DNA from: Moniliophthora roreri
Taxonomy: Eukaryota > Basidiomycota > Agaricomycetes > Agaricales > Marasmiaceae
Direction of reading: 5' to 3'
Assembly (NCBI GenBank): GCA_001466705.2
Contig: LATX02000200.1
Location: 1,860,001 to 1,924,000, forward strand
Length of the DNA: 64,000 bases
Shown: piece by piece, positions 12,439 to 24,659 of the stretch
Position numbering within the stretch: position 1 is the stretch's first letter
How the letters are laid out: every line of letters begins with the position of its first letter
Position numbers and translations under genes: made by a program
The notes under the pieces: model-generated
Databases searched by the model: none
Seen by the model: the letters and a program-made list of their open reading frames with translations, nothing else
Told to the model about the DNA's origin: nothing

Positions 12439-14274
12439 TATCACAAGACATAGCTACCAGATGAAGAAAGTAACCGTGAGATATGTAAACAGAGTGTACT
12501 AGACAAAGCAATGCTTGTTTTGGTGGCGTGGTTCAGACGGTTTTTGGTAATGAGCGCGAGTTAGATAGACGCACGGTCGAAGCTCTCGTCTTCAGTGTTG
12601 GCACAGCTACTAGCCGACACCGTCCGACATAAAACGTAGCCGTAGCATAGCCGTAGCACAGCCGTGGAGCGCTAATGCAGGCGCCGCCTTTTTTACGAGT
12701 GTGTTCCATGCATGTATCACAGATAATAAATAAGACAATGAAAAACCTAAAATACAGTGTATTCGGCATCAGGATCAAAGTCATCCTCCCCCCTTCGGCA
12801 TCAATATTCAACCACTCAAATACTAACATCTCATCTTCAAAGCCACTCCGAACATTCTTTTCCCACTTGTCTACCCAAAATGAATTGGTGAAGTTGAACA
12901 GTGTATTCAGCTCCATAGGGAAAAATTGTTGTTGTGTTGATTGGACTGACTCTGGTAGCTAGCTGGATTTGAGGTATAATTACTGCGCTGCTTGATCACT
13001 GGATCTGTGCTTTCATGATCTGGATGACTTTTGAAGTGTTGTTGAGCCCAAGAAGGAGGGGTCATCTCTCTGGTGAAGGATATGCAAAGTAGATGAGAGT
13101 AAAAGGTTGAAGAAGGTACGGGCAGACTGATCAGGCCACCGGAAAAGCGGGCCAGATGGCGGCATGGGCATTCCCGATCACGGTCACACAGCTACAAACG
13201 TGTCCGTCATTCTGACTTGGGCTAGGCTCAAGCAATGCATGTCTTTTATTTCTCCCCTCTCGCAATGCCTAAACATAAAGTCACCACCAGCGAACGTATC
13301 ACAAAGGTTACACTAAAGGACGGTAGCATGCATACGACGGAATTTCAAAGAAGTGTATTTTTTTATCTGGGACTATTGCCACAGACATATCATCGTGGAC
13401 ATGGAGTGTGCCAGTCTACCTCAGCAAGGGCAGCCCGCTCACTGTACAAGCAGCAAAATAGCAGTAGCGCCAGTGTTGGGTCACGTATGACAGATTAGAT
13501 TATGCAGGAATTTGATGTATTCTCTTCTCCTACTACTTCTCTATGATTATTGGGTATAGAAAAAGTAAAGATGTTGAGAGTAAAGCAAGGGCAAAGCGAG
13601 GACGTGGTGGTAGCAAAATATAGAAATTTTTCGAGAGGGTGCGGTACCAGTTGATACCCACGGCACGTTCCGGTGGAGGCCCCCTGGCTAGGCTACATTT
13701 TGGCTACATTTGGGACACACGGACATCTTAGCCGTGCAACACTGCTCGTCTTCATCCACCGTATGTTTACATCTTCTCATGACAATAGCTCCCTTGTGCT
13801 CGCACTAAAAACTCCACTAGGTGCCTGGCATCTCAGCTTCCTGCATTCTCCTCGTACCTTTTGAATGATCAGGGCCTCCTTCCTGCCAAACTTGAAGTTG
13901 AACGGCCGCGATGAGTCGACTTGAGTAGATATCACCTGGGTGGGTCTCGGTGATTACAGGAAACGCGGTATGTGTTTCCTTGGACTCTTACATCACACTC
14001 TGTACATCTTTTCAAAGAGCGCTTGACTCATCCGAAATTAGATACGAAACCACAAAGGGCCATCACCAAAGATACTTTGACATAGACAGTGCATGGAATG
14101 TTCAAAACAGTGTTCCTTGCTTCCGTGGACGCTCTATCTCCTTGATGGCTATTACGGCGAATAATACGTATAATTAAAGGCTGATAGATGGACGTACACC
14201 CCCAGACAATCCTTCTCTATCGTCATTCCTTTTCACCGTTCGTTTCCCTTATCCTCCTTTATTTCAAGTCTCCA
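12439..14274. other. Long intergenic stretch, only weak open frames
   Basis: About 1.8 kb lie between Pdx1 and the glucanase. A minus-strand frame at 12533-12916 (127 codons, starting MELNTLFNFTNSFW) and a plus-strand frame at 13265-13498 (starting MPKHKVTTSERITKV) have plausible starts but no recognisable family. They may be orphan genes or noise. I see no tRNA, repeat array or transposase. Confidence 0.3.
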
Positions 14275-17200
14275 ATGAGGATTCCACTCCTTTTGTTGGG
14301 TACCTTGCTCAAGTGCACCTCCATTGCGACATCGCTCGGTACATCTTGCTCAGCACCTCTCGGCCCTGGAACTGCCGCCCCCGGAGATCCTTTCTGGCTG
14401 GAAGATATCGCACACGAAGGAGTTGCTGCATTCAACCCCAGCCTAGCTGAATATCAAGTCTTCCGCAATGTAAAATCATACGGAGCCGTTGGTGATGGTG
14501 TGCACGATGATGGCCCAGCAATCAAGTACGAACACGGCACATCCTTTTTAATCTGACTTACTCTTCCTTCAGTGCTGCAATTGCAGCAGGAAATCGTTGC
14601 GGCGGGGGCACATGTCCGTCTTCCACGTAAGTTTTCATCTCAATTCAGTCAGTTCTTTTCCTAACTGACATTTGCTCTCATACAGTGTTACCCCTGCGAT
14701 CGTTTATTTCCCCAAAGGGTCATGATCTACTTACCATCACGGTATTTAGGGCTGACGATCAATCACTTTAGGACATACCTTGTGTCGAGTCCAATCATTG
14801 CCTACTATTATACACAACTCATCGGAGATGCGAGAGACCCTCCTACTCTACTAGCTTCTGAAGGTTTCAATGGAATAGCTGTTATAGGCGAGTAGTCCAC
14901 TTCACCGTCACGTTCACGCTTACTTGTGCTGACACAACTCTAGACGTGGATCCCTACTTGGCAGGTTCGGCGCGTTTGCTTCCAAATAACGCGACTCGTT
15001 GACTCACCGTGGATTCGTTCAGGCGGTGCGCAGTGGTATCAGAACCAGGTTCGTGTCAGTTTAGTAGAATTCGCAATTCAACAATTGAACTCCGCTCGTT
15101 GACTAGAACAACTTGTAAGCTTTCGCCTCCACCGATAGTCTTTGCGGCATTCACGCCTTTCTAGCTTCCGTTCCGTTCGCAACTTCGTAATTGACACTAG
15201 ACGGTCAGTAATGAACTTCGCGTCGCTGGTCCTAAATTCCGCCAACGTGTAATTAACTCTAAACCTACAACAGTGTACCTGCTACCAATGCTGCCGGAAC
15301 TGGAATTCATTGGCAAGTTGCGCAAGCTACCAGTCTAATGAATATCGTGTTCTATCTGTCGGATGCTCCGAATACGGCCCATCAAGGTACTTTTTTGTTA
15401 TGATGTCGTTCACCATGCTCACGTATTCTTCTAGGAATCTGGATGGAAAATGGAAGGTATGGAGACTTTAATGCAAGACTTGGAAATACGGCTGATTTTC
15501 ATACGTAGTGGGGGTTACATGGGGGACTTGGTCTTTAATGGAGGTGAATCTACATTGTCATCAAAGGAATCCCACATTCTGACAATCTCTCAGGCAAGTA
15601 TGCGATGTGGGTCGGTAATCAACAGTTGAGCAGTTCCTATCTTACTACGGCGCCCAGTTTAAGCTAATGGTCGGTCAAGATTCACGGTTCGGAACGTTAC
15701 CATGAATGGCTCTCAAGCTGCAGTTTTTGCCGTGTGGAATTGGGGTAAGTGATGATTACATAGAAGCGACGTTGTGTGATATTGATAGGTTCTATCCAAA
15801 GGCTGGACCTTCCAGGGGTGAGTTTTGTCGCTTGCTGGCACTACTGCGGTGGTTGAGCTTGAAACCCAGGATTACGATCAACAATTGCTCAGTAAGTGTC
15901 ACTAAGCCCGCGTTAGTTAGGATCCGAAAACTTTGTGTTCTTCAGGTTGGGTTCGACATCGCGACTGGTGGATTGACTCTGGAGACTCAGGTCAGCTGCA
16001 CTCGATGCATGGTTCCTAAGGACTGACTTATAATTATCATAATAGACCGTCGGTGCCGAGGCCATCATCGACGCAGTGGTTACTGACACGCCCATATTCA
16101 TCCGTACGTCCAAGCCAAGCAACGGGTCTTTAGCAGGATCCTTGGTAGTTAATAATGCAAGACTTAACAATGTCCCGATCGCCGTGGGAGTATTGGATGG
16201 CCCAATTGTATTGCCGGGAGGCACGATATCCATCGACACCTGGGTACAAGGAAACGTCTATAGCGGCTTTAATAGCGGCGGCACTTTCACACAAGGAAAC
16301 ATCCCCGGTCCAAACAAGCCTAGCGTCCTTCTAGATAACGCAGGACGCATCTTCGGAAAAACGCATCCACAATATGCAGATTATGCTGTGAGTTCCGATC
16401 GTTGTGAAATTTCTGATACTAGTCGATCCTAATGCAACGATAGGTTTCACAATTCATCAGTGTAAAGGTAAATCAATTCGCCTCCACAAGTCTCTGTCTG
16501 ACCAGTAAAAATTAGAGTTACAATGCTAAGGGAGATGGGGTAACTGACGATACTGCTGCCCTTCAAGCGGTCTTTGACCAGGTTCGTTGTTCTTCACGAA
16601 TTTTGGGAAAGTGAGCTTACTGTTTTTCTTCAGTTCGCTGGTTGCAAGATCATCTACTTCCCTCACGGCACCTACATCGTTACTTCTACATTGAGAATAC
16701 CAGCAGATACCCAGATCGTTGGAGAGGCATGGTCTGTTATTGCAGGCCGTGGTCCTGTCTACTCTGACTACAACAACCCTGTTCCTGTCATACGTGCCGG
16801 GGAGCCTGGCTCGCAAGGTATTCTGGAGATCACCGATATCATATTTGCGACTGTCGGACCAGGTAGAAAATGCATTCTCCTCGCTAGCAAACCGCTCACA
16901 TTCTTGCCATCTAGCTGCCGGAGCGATTGTAGTGGAATGGAACGTCAGACAGCCTGATGGGATGAATGGAGCAACAGGCATGTGGGATACACACATCAGG
17001 TGAGTTCGTCTTTGAGACACCTCTAGGTACGACAGCTCAAGTTAAATGAACAGGCTCGGTGGAGGTAGGTCTCTCTATTTCTCACAAACGAAACACCCGA
17101 TCAGTTTGCCCGAAGCCGCTGGTACCCAGCTTGAATTGGAATGTCCTGCGGACGGTAGTGGCGGTACTGAGAATTGCTTTGCGGCCTTCCTTGCTCTTCA

Positions 17201-18158
17201 TTTGAAGCCTTCCTCGACCGCATATCTCGAGGTATGCGCTTTCATATCACTGCTACCTTATGCACGTTGAGCCTGATTTATCATCCGAGGGTACCTGGAT
17301 TTGGCTGGCCGACCACGATCTGGATGGCGACGGAGTGTCACAGATCTCCATCTACTCTGGTCGAGGCTTACTGAGCGAGAGCAGAGGTCCTATTTGGCTT
17401 CTGGGTGTCAGTGCGTACCAATTTTGACACCGTATCAACCTTTTCACTGACATGAACTTTAAGATTGTAGGTGGTATGCAAATCACATCAGTTTCCGTAC
17501 TCACTTTCGCTCATAGCCGAACACCATGTCCAATATCAGTTCCAACTGGTCAATGCGAAGAACCATTACTTGGGTCTGATACAGACTGAAACGGTAAACG
17601 GCGCTCCAAAAAAAGATGCGTACGCCCTGAACTCATGAACAAAATAGCCCTACTTCCAACCAAACCCAGCGCCGTCTGCTCCTTTCATAACGAACCGTGC
17701 ATATAACGATCCTGAATGGTTTGACGGAGGAGCATGGGCGCTTCGAGTGGTTAAATCGGAGGATATAATTGTGTTTGGTGGGCTCTTGTCCGTTTACCTC
17801 GATTGCGATCTACTGAATCCAACGTTGGCGCTACAGGTGCAGGTCTGTACAGTCTATTCAACGTACGCCAAAAAATCTGAAGTACTACTGCTTGACCTGA
17901 CTATTTGATCCGCAGGACTATCAACAAACTTGCCTCGATACTGTGAACTGCCAAGGTCAAATTGTCAGCATCGACAACGTTTCGGACATCAGCATCTATA
18001 GTCTCACGACGCTTGGGGTCACATACCAATTGAGCGTCAATGAGCAACCCATCATCAACCAGGCCAGCAATATCAACGGTTTCGGTCAGACTGTGACCGT
18101 TTGGACCCCACAGGCTCTACAGGTCAATGCCGAGGCCGAGGTATCGTTAGAAATATGA
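14275..18158 (+). CDS. GH55-type exo-beta-1,3-glucanase, secreted
   Basis: This is a two-halved right-handed beta-helix protein of glycoside hydrolase family 55, which releases glucose or short units from beta-1,3-glucans such as laminarin and fungal walls. An N-terminal signal peptide is clear (MRIPLLLLGTLLKCTSIATS). Each half begins with the pectate-lyase-superfamily motif: NVKSYGAVGDGVHDDGPAI (about 14470-14525) and SVKSYNAKGDGVTDDTAAL (about 16455-16565). Other landmarks are GIHWQVAQATSLMNIVF, GGYMGDLVFNGGKYAMWVGNQQF, VWNWGWTFQG, GATGMWDTHIRLGG and GTWIWLADHDLDGDG. It ends NAEAEVSLEI. The gene is rich in very small introns (more than 15), all splitting conserved blocks in frame. I see no damage. 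The role is probably extracellular glucan turnover or wall remodelling. Confidence 0.9.
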
Positions 18159-18819
18159 AAAGTTCGGGTGTTTAGTACCTTGGACAGATTCAGTCTTTCC
18201 TTCTTATTTTCCTGACAATATACAATGATTTACTTGTGCGGTCTTGCCCCACATGATCCTCAAAAACATTGTAGCGTTAGGTGTGTATCACGTATCATTC
18301 AGTGTCCATTAAATGTGAGTGCCAACAAAGAGCTCCACCATCGACCCGAGTTGGGGTCAAACGCGCGCGCCTCGCAATCAGGGGGAGGACCCTAGGTGTC
18401 CGGACCTATTCAGGAGGCATTGTCCTCCCTCCATTGCCACAGGTGGTGCTAGCACCACCAATCTGAGTCAATAATGTTCGGCTGGCAACCTTGTCCAAAC
18501 CTGCGTGTGGCGGGCCAGTCCTTGTTCGAACCTCAGAACGGGACTGCCACTGGAGGTATGGTCTTACAAGGAGGGGGAAAAGCGATCGACCTTGATCGTG
18601 AATTGCAATGCGCACCTGTACATGTCTTACAGCAAGCACAAGGGGGAGTGGTCACGTGCCTCGAAATTATTGTTCTCGTCTTATTGTCATTCTCTAGCAA
18701 ATGAATGTCGATATACCATCCAATGTTCCCTTTATCAAGACACAACTCTGTGACAATCCTGGTATCTCTTCTCACATCTTTCTCCTTAAACAACTTGGGC
18801 TGACTTTAACGTATCCTTC
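18159..18819. other. Intergenic, nothing recognised
   Basis: This is glucanase 3' flank and RING-gene promoter. Several short overlapping frames exist on both strands, but none has a recognisable product. A GC-rich patch (GCGCGCGCC) lies near 18363. Confidence 0.35.
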
Positions 18820-20276
18820 ATGGCTGCTTCATTTCCATCTAATACAACCTCATGTCGATTCCCACTCCCTCGACGGCCACCCTTGACACCCATCCGTCTT
18901 GATTCCATCGCAGAAATCCCAGAATTCGACGTAAATCCTGACGATAACGATGGTCTTAACGTTAGGCTGAACCTTGGAGCAGAATCCCCGGGATCTATTC
19001 TCAACTCCGGAATGACCTCATCCCCCGTCTCTGAACCACAATCTTCTTCATCGACCGCTCACAGTCAGTCCGATGATGAATGGTCACGGTCTGGTTTAGC
19101 CGTGCACACAAATGTCCCGACGCGAGCAAGGGATTGGCGGTCTAGCTCGTTTGAAGAGAAACAGAAAAAGCGACGGAAATTGGCTCGAGAAACAGTGGAC
19201 AGGGACTGTGGCATCTGGTGAGACACTTCTCCCCTGTCAGGTCTTCGGCCGTCACCTACGATATTTCAGCTTTGAGATCGCCGTATCTCCTTCACGAGCC
19301 CTATGTTGCGGGAAGCTCTTCTGTTATGAGCACATATGTGATGTAAAGTCGTTCAATCAAGTTTTGGAATATGCTCTGATGATTCACCTAGTGGCTTCAC
19401 GGTTCTGCATCAGATGGTCGATGCCCATCTTGTGGCACACCATGCACCGTCGATACAGGTGTTTTGTCACTCGCCTCTCCAACCTTGAGGTCACCTTCAA
19501 ATACACCCACGGATGCTACACCCTTGTCTTCCTTGAAAGCTTTACCTACTACAACTCCCGTTAACGAACTTGTCGAGATGAAGTTTCCACGTCCGGCTCC
19601 GCTTCACATAGAAGTGCTCTCGGAGCGCTTCTTAAACAGTCGCCGGAAGATCTCCTCAGCATCGTCCAATGGATCGTCTCCGCAAAGCACATCACCCTCT
19701 TCGACAGTCGTCGGGAGTGCGATATCGGATGATTATGCAAAGCTGGGAGAATTTTTCAAATCTCGGGATCGCGCATGGACAGACACCGATGAGCTCCTCC
19801 TGGCAGAGACTGCGAGGATCCTTAGAAGAAAATTGCAAGCTGAAGCACGATTATCTTCTTCGTCATGCGTTACTTCGGATGAAGACGATGATCCAGGCAA
19901 GGGAACAGTTTGCAGGCGGAATTCGGAAGACTCTCATATATATAGTCCTCGTGCGCTTGAAGCTACGATATCAGATGTCATTGAGAGGGACAAGACACCG
20001 ACACAATCGTCCTGTGGCACCGAGGCAGCGAGGCAGAAAGTTTACATAGGTCACCAAAGACGACGCCAGTCAATATCGCCACGCAGATCCTCTCGTTCAT
20101 CTTCTGTATCACGCTCATTTACGCGTACCATGCAACCTGTGACAGATTATTCCGCCATTCCGCCCGCACAACCAGAGCTGAAGGCTCCTCTGGTCAGTCA
20201 TGTGCCGTTTGACGGGCTAGAGAGGGTGCTCAGCCTTATTGGAATGATTATTGTGTACTATGTTTTATTAGCTTGA
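18820..20276 (+). CDS. RING-finger protein with C-terminal membrane segment
   Basis: This is a likely E3 ubiquitin ligase. After a Ser/Pro-rich leader (MAASFPSNTTSCRFPLP...) comes a compact RING built across three exons: CGIC joined to FEIAVSPSRALCCGKLFCYEHIC, then DWLHGSASDGRCPSCGTPC. This gives the C-x2-C, C-x-K-x-F-C, H-x2-C and C-x2-C ligand pattern. The long middle is Ser-rich and acidic (SSSSCVTSDEDDD, RRRQSISPRRSSRSSS). The protein ends with one hydrophobic segment, LERVLSLIGMIIVYYVLLA, directly before the stop, which suggests a tail-anchored topology with the RING in the cytosol, on the ER or the outer mitochondrial membrane. Introns fall at about 19216-19268, 19341-19391 and possibly others. 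The domain call is sound; the target compartment is inference. Confidence 0.8.
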
Positions 20277-20476
20277 TTGGATCGGTGTATCTCCACGTGA
20301 TTTAACGTGTATTTCTATAATTGTGCATGTAATCTGTTGTATATTTAATGTCCTTCGACCCTATTAATCTTCATTTTAAGAGCTGGACTGAGCTGTGTGC
20401 ATTCGGAAAGACTGGTTTGGAAGCGCTCCGTCGTTGCTCCAAGAGGCATGGCAAAGTACACACAGAATATGAGATA

Positions 20477-21464
20477 TTAATCAACCGGCGCCCTGGCTGC
20501 TTCCTTCTCACCCTTGAGAATGTTCTCCACATTCGCACCGAGTCTCTTGCGCATTTCTAGCGACAACGGAGGCTGCTTTGATGAATAGCCAAGACCTATT
20601 GTCGTTGTTGGTTAGGAGCTAGACGTAACAATGGAGAACGATATACCGAGGCTCGGGTACTGAAGTGGAAGCTCCTCTGTTTGTAGGGGAAGCGTAGAAA
20701 GATCCAAAGGGAAGGACGGGCCTATCCAAGCGTTGCGTATTTCATGATCACTGACAGCGATGAGGTTTGAAGTATGGCATCGAGTCGATAGGTTACTTAC
20801 GCGCGCTATGGAGGCCACGATCAGGGGGATTGAGGTGAAACACTGATTTTTGGTACTCACATGTTCACGGGTCAAAGGGTGCACAAGAATACTAGCAAGG
20901 CGTAAGCTTCATGCAGCGGCGGTAGTACTCTAGTCTGCACACCTGAGATTTCCTCTGTTCATACACAGATACGAGAAAACAGACGAGAACGTTTCAGCGG
21001 GGACCCAAATCTCGTATGAACCTGAAATAACGATCAGTATGAACTCTTTGGAGATCGTAAGGAATCAGAGGTATACCAACAGGATGCGGACCTAGGATGG
21101 GTTATTAGCGAATATCTGAAGCGTCTATCATAAAAAAGGTTTTCACCTATAGGATCTGTATTGACTCTGAACAATGGTACAGCGACAAATGCCCCATCCC
21201 GCCTCAGTCGCAAGACAGCATCCCGAAGTTCCAACGCAGCATGATGCTCCTCCGCATTCTTCTGGTAAAAGTAGATGTCTTTCGGGAGTCAACCGTGATT
21301 TCTCATCTTTTTTAAGGAGATTTGTCTTACGAAAATGCCATTCCCTGAGTTGCATAGTCAGCGTATTCAATCAGGCCGGTATTTTCTATCTGGATTACTC
21401 ACTTGATCTCGGTTTCGAGTACTGTGGGCAGGTCTGTCACAGGTGTAGTTTTTGTGATGTCCAT
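20477..21464 (-). CDS. DOPA 4,5-dioxygenase-like protein
   Basis: This belongs to the DOPA 4,5-dioxygenase family known from fungal muscaflavin/betalain-type pigment synthesis, whose best-studied member is from Amanita. Exons on the minus strand encode MDITKTTPVTDLPTVLETEI, then EWHFHIYFYQKNAEEHHAA, LELRDAVLRLRRDGAFVAVPLFRVNTDPIG, SYEIWVPAETFSSVFSYLC, then VHPLTREH, WIGPSFPLDLSTLPLQ and a C-terminus ending KGEKEAARAPVD. Candidate metal-ligand histidines are in WHFHIYF and VHPLT. Five or six short introns are present. Many basidiomycetes that make no betalains carry this family, so substrate and pigment role are unproven. It is divergent from the quinone-oxidoreductase-like gene (288 bp between starts). 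Confidence 0.82.
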
Positions 21465-21703
21465 AGTGCTGACGAGAGACGGCAAATTGAGAAGATCTTG
21501 CCTGAGTTTGTTCATGCAACGTTCAAGGTCGAACTCGGCCTGCAGCTGCCTTTTTAGGCATACCGAGTAGTTCTGGTTACCGGTAATTCGGCAGTTCAGT
21601 CCTCTCGCGAATTTGTAATCCTGTTTCTCATCAACAGTCATCACAGAATTGCTCATTTCGAGTTCGGATTTCCACAGCTTTCTATAATCGTTGGGCCCCC
21701 TGC

Positions 21704-21710
21704 TATAAAA
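21704..21710 (+). promoter_or_regulatory. TATA box of the quinone-oxidoreductase-like gene
   Basis: TATAAAA lies 42 bp before the ATG at 21752. A related TATAAAG survives at 23158 before the decayed copy, which supports a promoter role. Confidence 0.6.
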
Positions 21711-21751
21711 GAGAAAAAAATGACAGGCTCCCTTATTCACCGCAATCCACG

Positions 21752-23000
21752 ATGCCCGAACAGAAAGTCCTTTACCTCGAGAAGAAACAAGGGTCCTACG
21801 TAGTCAGCACCCGCGAAATCGAGAAACCTCAACCAGGTGAACTCGTCGTGAAGATTCAAGCTGCCGCTCTCAACCCAGCCGACTGGAAAATTCAAGCTTA
21901 CGACATTTTTGTCAAGGAGTATCCTGCGATCCTTGGTACCGACATTGCGGGAGATGTAGAAGCAGTCGGTGAAGGTGTAGAAGGATTTGCAAAGGGTGAT
22001 CGAGTGTAAGCATAGCAATCTACCTAAACATCTTCCAGGTTGCTCATTAGTACTCTATAGATTTTTCCAAGGCTTCTTTTCCAACGAGTTTGCTGGCTTC
22101 CAGCAATACACAAGGGTTCCCGCTGAGATAGCCGCAAAGGTGCAGTGATAATCACGCCTTTTAGCGCAATGCTCATCTACTGCTCAGATTCCCACCAAAT
22201 ATTCACACTCCCAAGCCGCTAGCCTCCCTCTCGGCTTTGCGACCGCAGCTATCGGGCTTTTTTCAGAGATTCCCAAAGGCTTGGGCCTAAATCCCACTTT
22301 TGATAAAAACGTCCAGCACAAGGGCCAGGCTGCACTCGTGATCGGTGGAAGTTCATCAGTTGGTCAATACGGTAGGTGTCAGCGTCTTGATCGTTCATAC
22401 ATACACCAATAAAAAAATGTTTGACAGCCCTTCAGGTCCTCAAGTTCGCCGGCTTTTCTACCATCGTTGCTTATGCCTCCGGACACCACACTAATCTTCT
22501 CAAGACTCTTGGTGCTACCCATGTCGTCGATCGCAAAGCAGTGCCAATTGCTGACCTACCAGCTGCTGCTCAGAAGGTCACCAACGCACCATTCCCGATC
22601 GTGTATGATGCCATCAGTGAGCCTGATACTCAAATTGCAGCCTACGCTGCTTTGGCAGACAATGGCAAGCTACTCTTGACTCTTCCCTCAAGCCTCAAGG
22701 ATACGGTGGAGAGTAAGAAAGTGGTCGCGGTGTACGGCAACGTTCATCCTGAGTCAAACCGTGCTTTCGGCAAGATCATCTACAAGCACTTTACTAGCTG
22801 GCTTGAAGATGGCACTTTCGTGGTAAGTCACTATTACGCGTAATAGCCTTCCTATCTGACCAAAAATCGAATCGTCGCAGCCCAATAATGTCGAAGAGCT
22901 TCCCAATGGATTGGCTGGCATACCCGATGGATTGGAAAGAATGAAAAATAATCAGGTTAGCGGGGTGAAGTTGATTGGAAAGCCACAAGAAACCGCTTGA
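21752..23000 (+). CDS. Zinc-type alcohol dehydrogenase / quinone oxidoreductase-like protein (copy 1)
   Basis: This is a medium-chain dehydrogenase/reductase of the zeta-crystallin/enoyl-reductase-like branch, expected to reduce quinones or enones with NADPH. The GroES-like N-terminal fold is EKPQPGELVVKIQAAALNPADWKIQ, YPAILGTDIAGDVEAVGEGVEGFAKGDRV. The Rossmann fold has ALVIGGSSSVGQYALQVLKFAG (GxSSxVG nucleotide-binding loop) and ATHVVDRKAV. It ends GVKLIGKPQETA. Five introns interrupt it. The structural zinc cysteines of classical alcohol dehydrogenases are absent. Signal sequence and membrane segments are absent, so it is probably cytosolic. It is the best-preserved member on the plus strand of a local family (see 23227, 48945, 50405 and 56485). 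The substrate is unknown. Confidence 0.88.
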
Positions 23001-23226
23001 ATTGGCCTAAGTAGCAAGATCTGTATCAACTTTGAATGAGTCCATATAGGATTATCGTGATTCTACGTGATGCGATCACCTGATCCGTCTCCTTCCTGCG
23101 CAAGCCCTTTTAAATTTTAGAAACGTTTATCCGAAGTCACCTTTTGGTTTCTGTGTGCTATAAAGAAAGATTTATACGTACATTATGCACCGATCAACAT
23201 GTTTACCCTCATCAACCCACTCGCAT

Positions 23227-24488
23227 TTCGCAACGGAAAGCTCTCTTGCTTGAGAAGAAATAGGGATCGCGGGTAGTTGGCGCGCGTGAAATCGAAAACC
23301 CATGCTAGTCAAGGTACAAGCTGCTGCACTCAACCCCATAGATTGAAAGATTCAGACCTATGGATTCCATGTGGTGGACTTTCCAGCAGTCATTGGCACT
23401 GACATAGCGGGTGACGTGGAGGATGTCGGTGAAGGTGTGGAGAGTTTTGCCAAAGGAGATCGAGTGTATAAGGCACGAGGATTCTCGGTTTCAAGGAAGT
23501 CACTGAGGCCGATCCACAGACTTTTCCTGGCTCTTTCTCTAACGAGTATGCTAGAATCCAGCAGTTCGCAAGGCAAACTTGTGTAACGCTTACCTATTCA
23601 CGCTTCAAGTTCAAGTGTTGACTGGCCAATGCAGAGTGCCAAGCGAAATCGCAGCGAAGGTGGCTTTGAGAGCCATCTCGTTTCAAGTTTCAACGTAACT
23701 CAACGATTTCTTACAGATTCCTCCCAAGTACTCGTACACTCAAGCTGCGACCCTTCCTCTAGGTTTTGCGACCGCAGCTATCGGACCGTTCCAAGGGATT
23801 AGGCCTTTAGGACTCAACCCGATTCTTGATGAAAAAGGACAAGCTGCTCTTGTCATAGGAGGAAGCTCGTCCGTCAGCCAGTATGGTATCTATCATATTT
23901 TATGTTGTCGCAACCACCAATCATTGACATTGATATCCAATTTTAGTACTCCAGATCCTCAGCCTCAAACCCTCCGGGTTCTCTACCACCATCGTCTACG
24001 CCTCAGGTCATCCTGCAGATCTTCTCCTCTCCCTCAGTGCAAAAAATATTGTCAACCGAAAGAAAGTAGCAATTTCGGGATTGGAGGATGCGATCAAGAA
24101 CATTACCTAAACCCCAATTTCCATCGTCTTCGACACTATCAGCTCGCCTGATACTCCAAACCCAGGCGACATCATTTTTGCTGATGACGGCAAGATGGTT
24201 TTGGCTGTTCTGTCAGGTGTCGAGAAAAGGATAGAGGCCAAGAAGTTGACCAATGTGTTTGGGAATGTCCATCATCCATCCCCAGCATAATCCAACGCTT
24301 GGACGGATCATATATAAAAACTTTACACAGTGACTCGGAGACGGTACTTTCGTGGTAAGCAGACTGGAATGTTAGTACTGCCGTTCTCCAAATCCATGCC
24401 ATCCACAGCCTAATCGCGTCGAGTAGTTCTTCAAAACAACCAGATTAGTGGCATGAAACTTATTGGGAAGCCTCGGGAAACTATTTAA
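23227..24488 (+). pseudogene. Decayed copy of the quinone-oxidoreductase-like gene
   Basis: The sequence follows copy 1 block by block: LLLEKK, VVGAREIENP, KVQAAALNP, VIGTDIAGDVEDVGEGVESFAKGDRV, LPLGFATAAIGPFQ, AALVIGGSSSV and GMKLIGKPRETI at the end. It is broken in several ways. The start codon region is replaced. Copy 1 Gln after EKK is TAG here, and the Trp of ADWKIQ is TGA. A small deletion follows IENP, and further frame changes occur downstream (about 24030-24300). The TATA box and several splice sites are still visible, so the decay is fairly recent. It lies directly downstream of copy 1, as expected for a tandem duplicate. It cannot make the full enzyme. Confidence 0.85.
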
Positions 24489-24659
24489 AACAACTGGGAG
24501 GATGGATAAACTCATGATTAACCAATGCTATATATTTCTGCATCTTATTCCTACTTCGCTACAACTGCAATCCCGACTATTCTCTCCCAAGTCGCTGGAG
24601 AGGGCCGAGTGGTCTGGCTATCGCGATGCCGAAGACGATGCTGCTGGTTCTGATGATGG

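Noticed and set aside
12533..12916. 127-codon minus-strand frame as a gene
   Set aside because: It has an ATG and reasonable composition, but no homology, introns or regulatory context that I can point to; kept only as a note in the intergenic entry.
18330..18420. Possible tRNA or small RNA in a GC-rich patch
   Set aside because: I could not fold a cloverleaf or find A and B box promoters with proper spacing.
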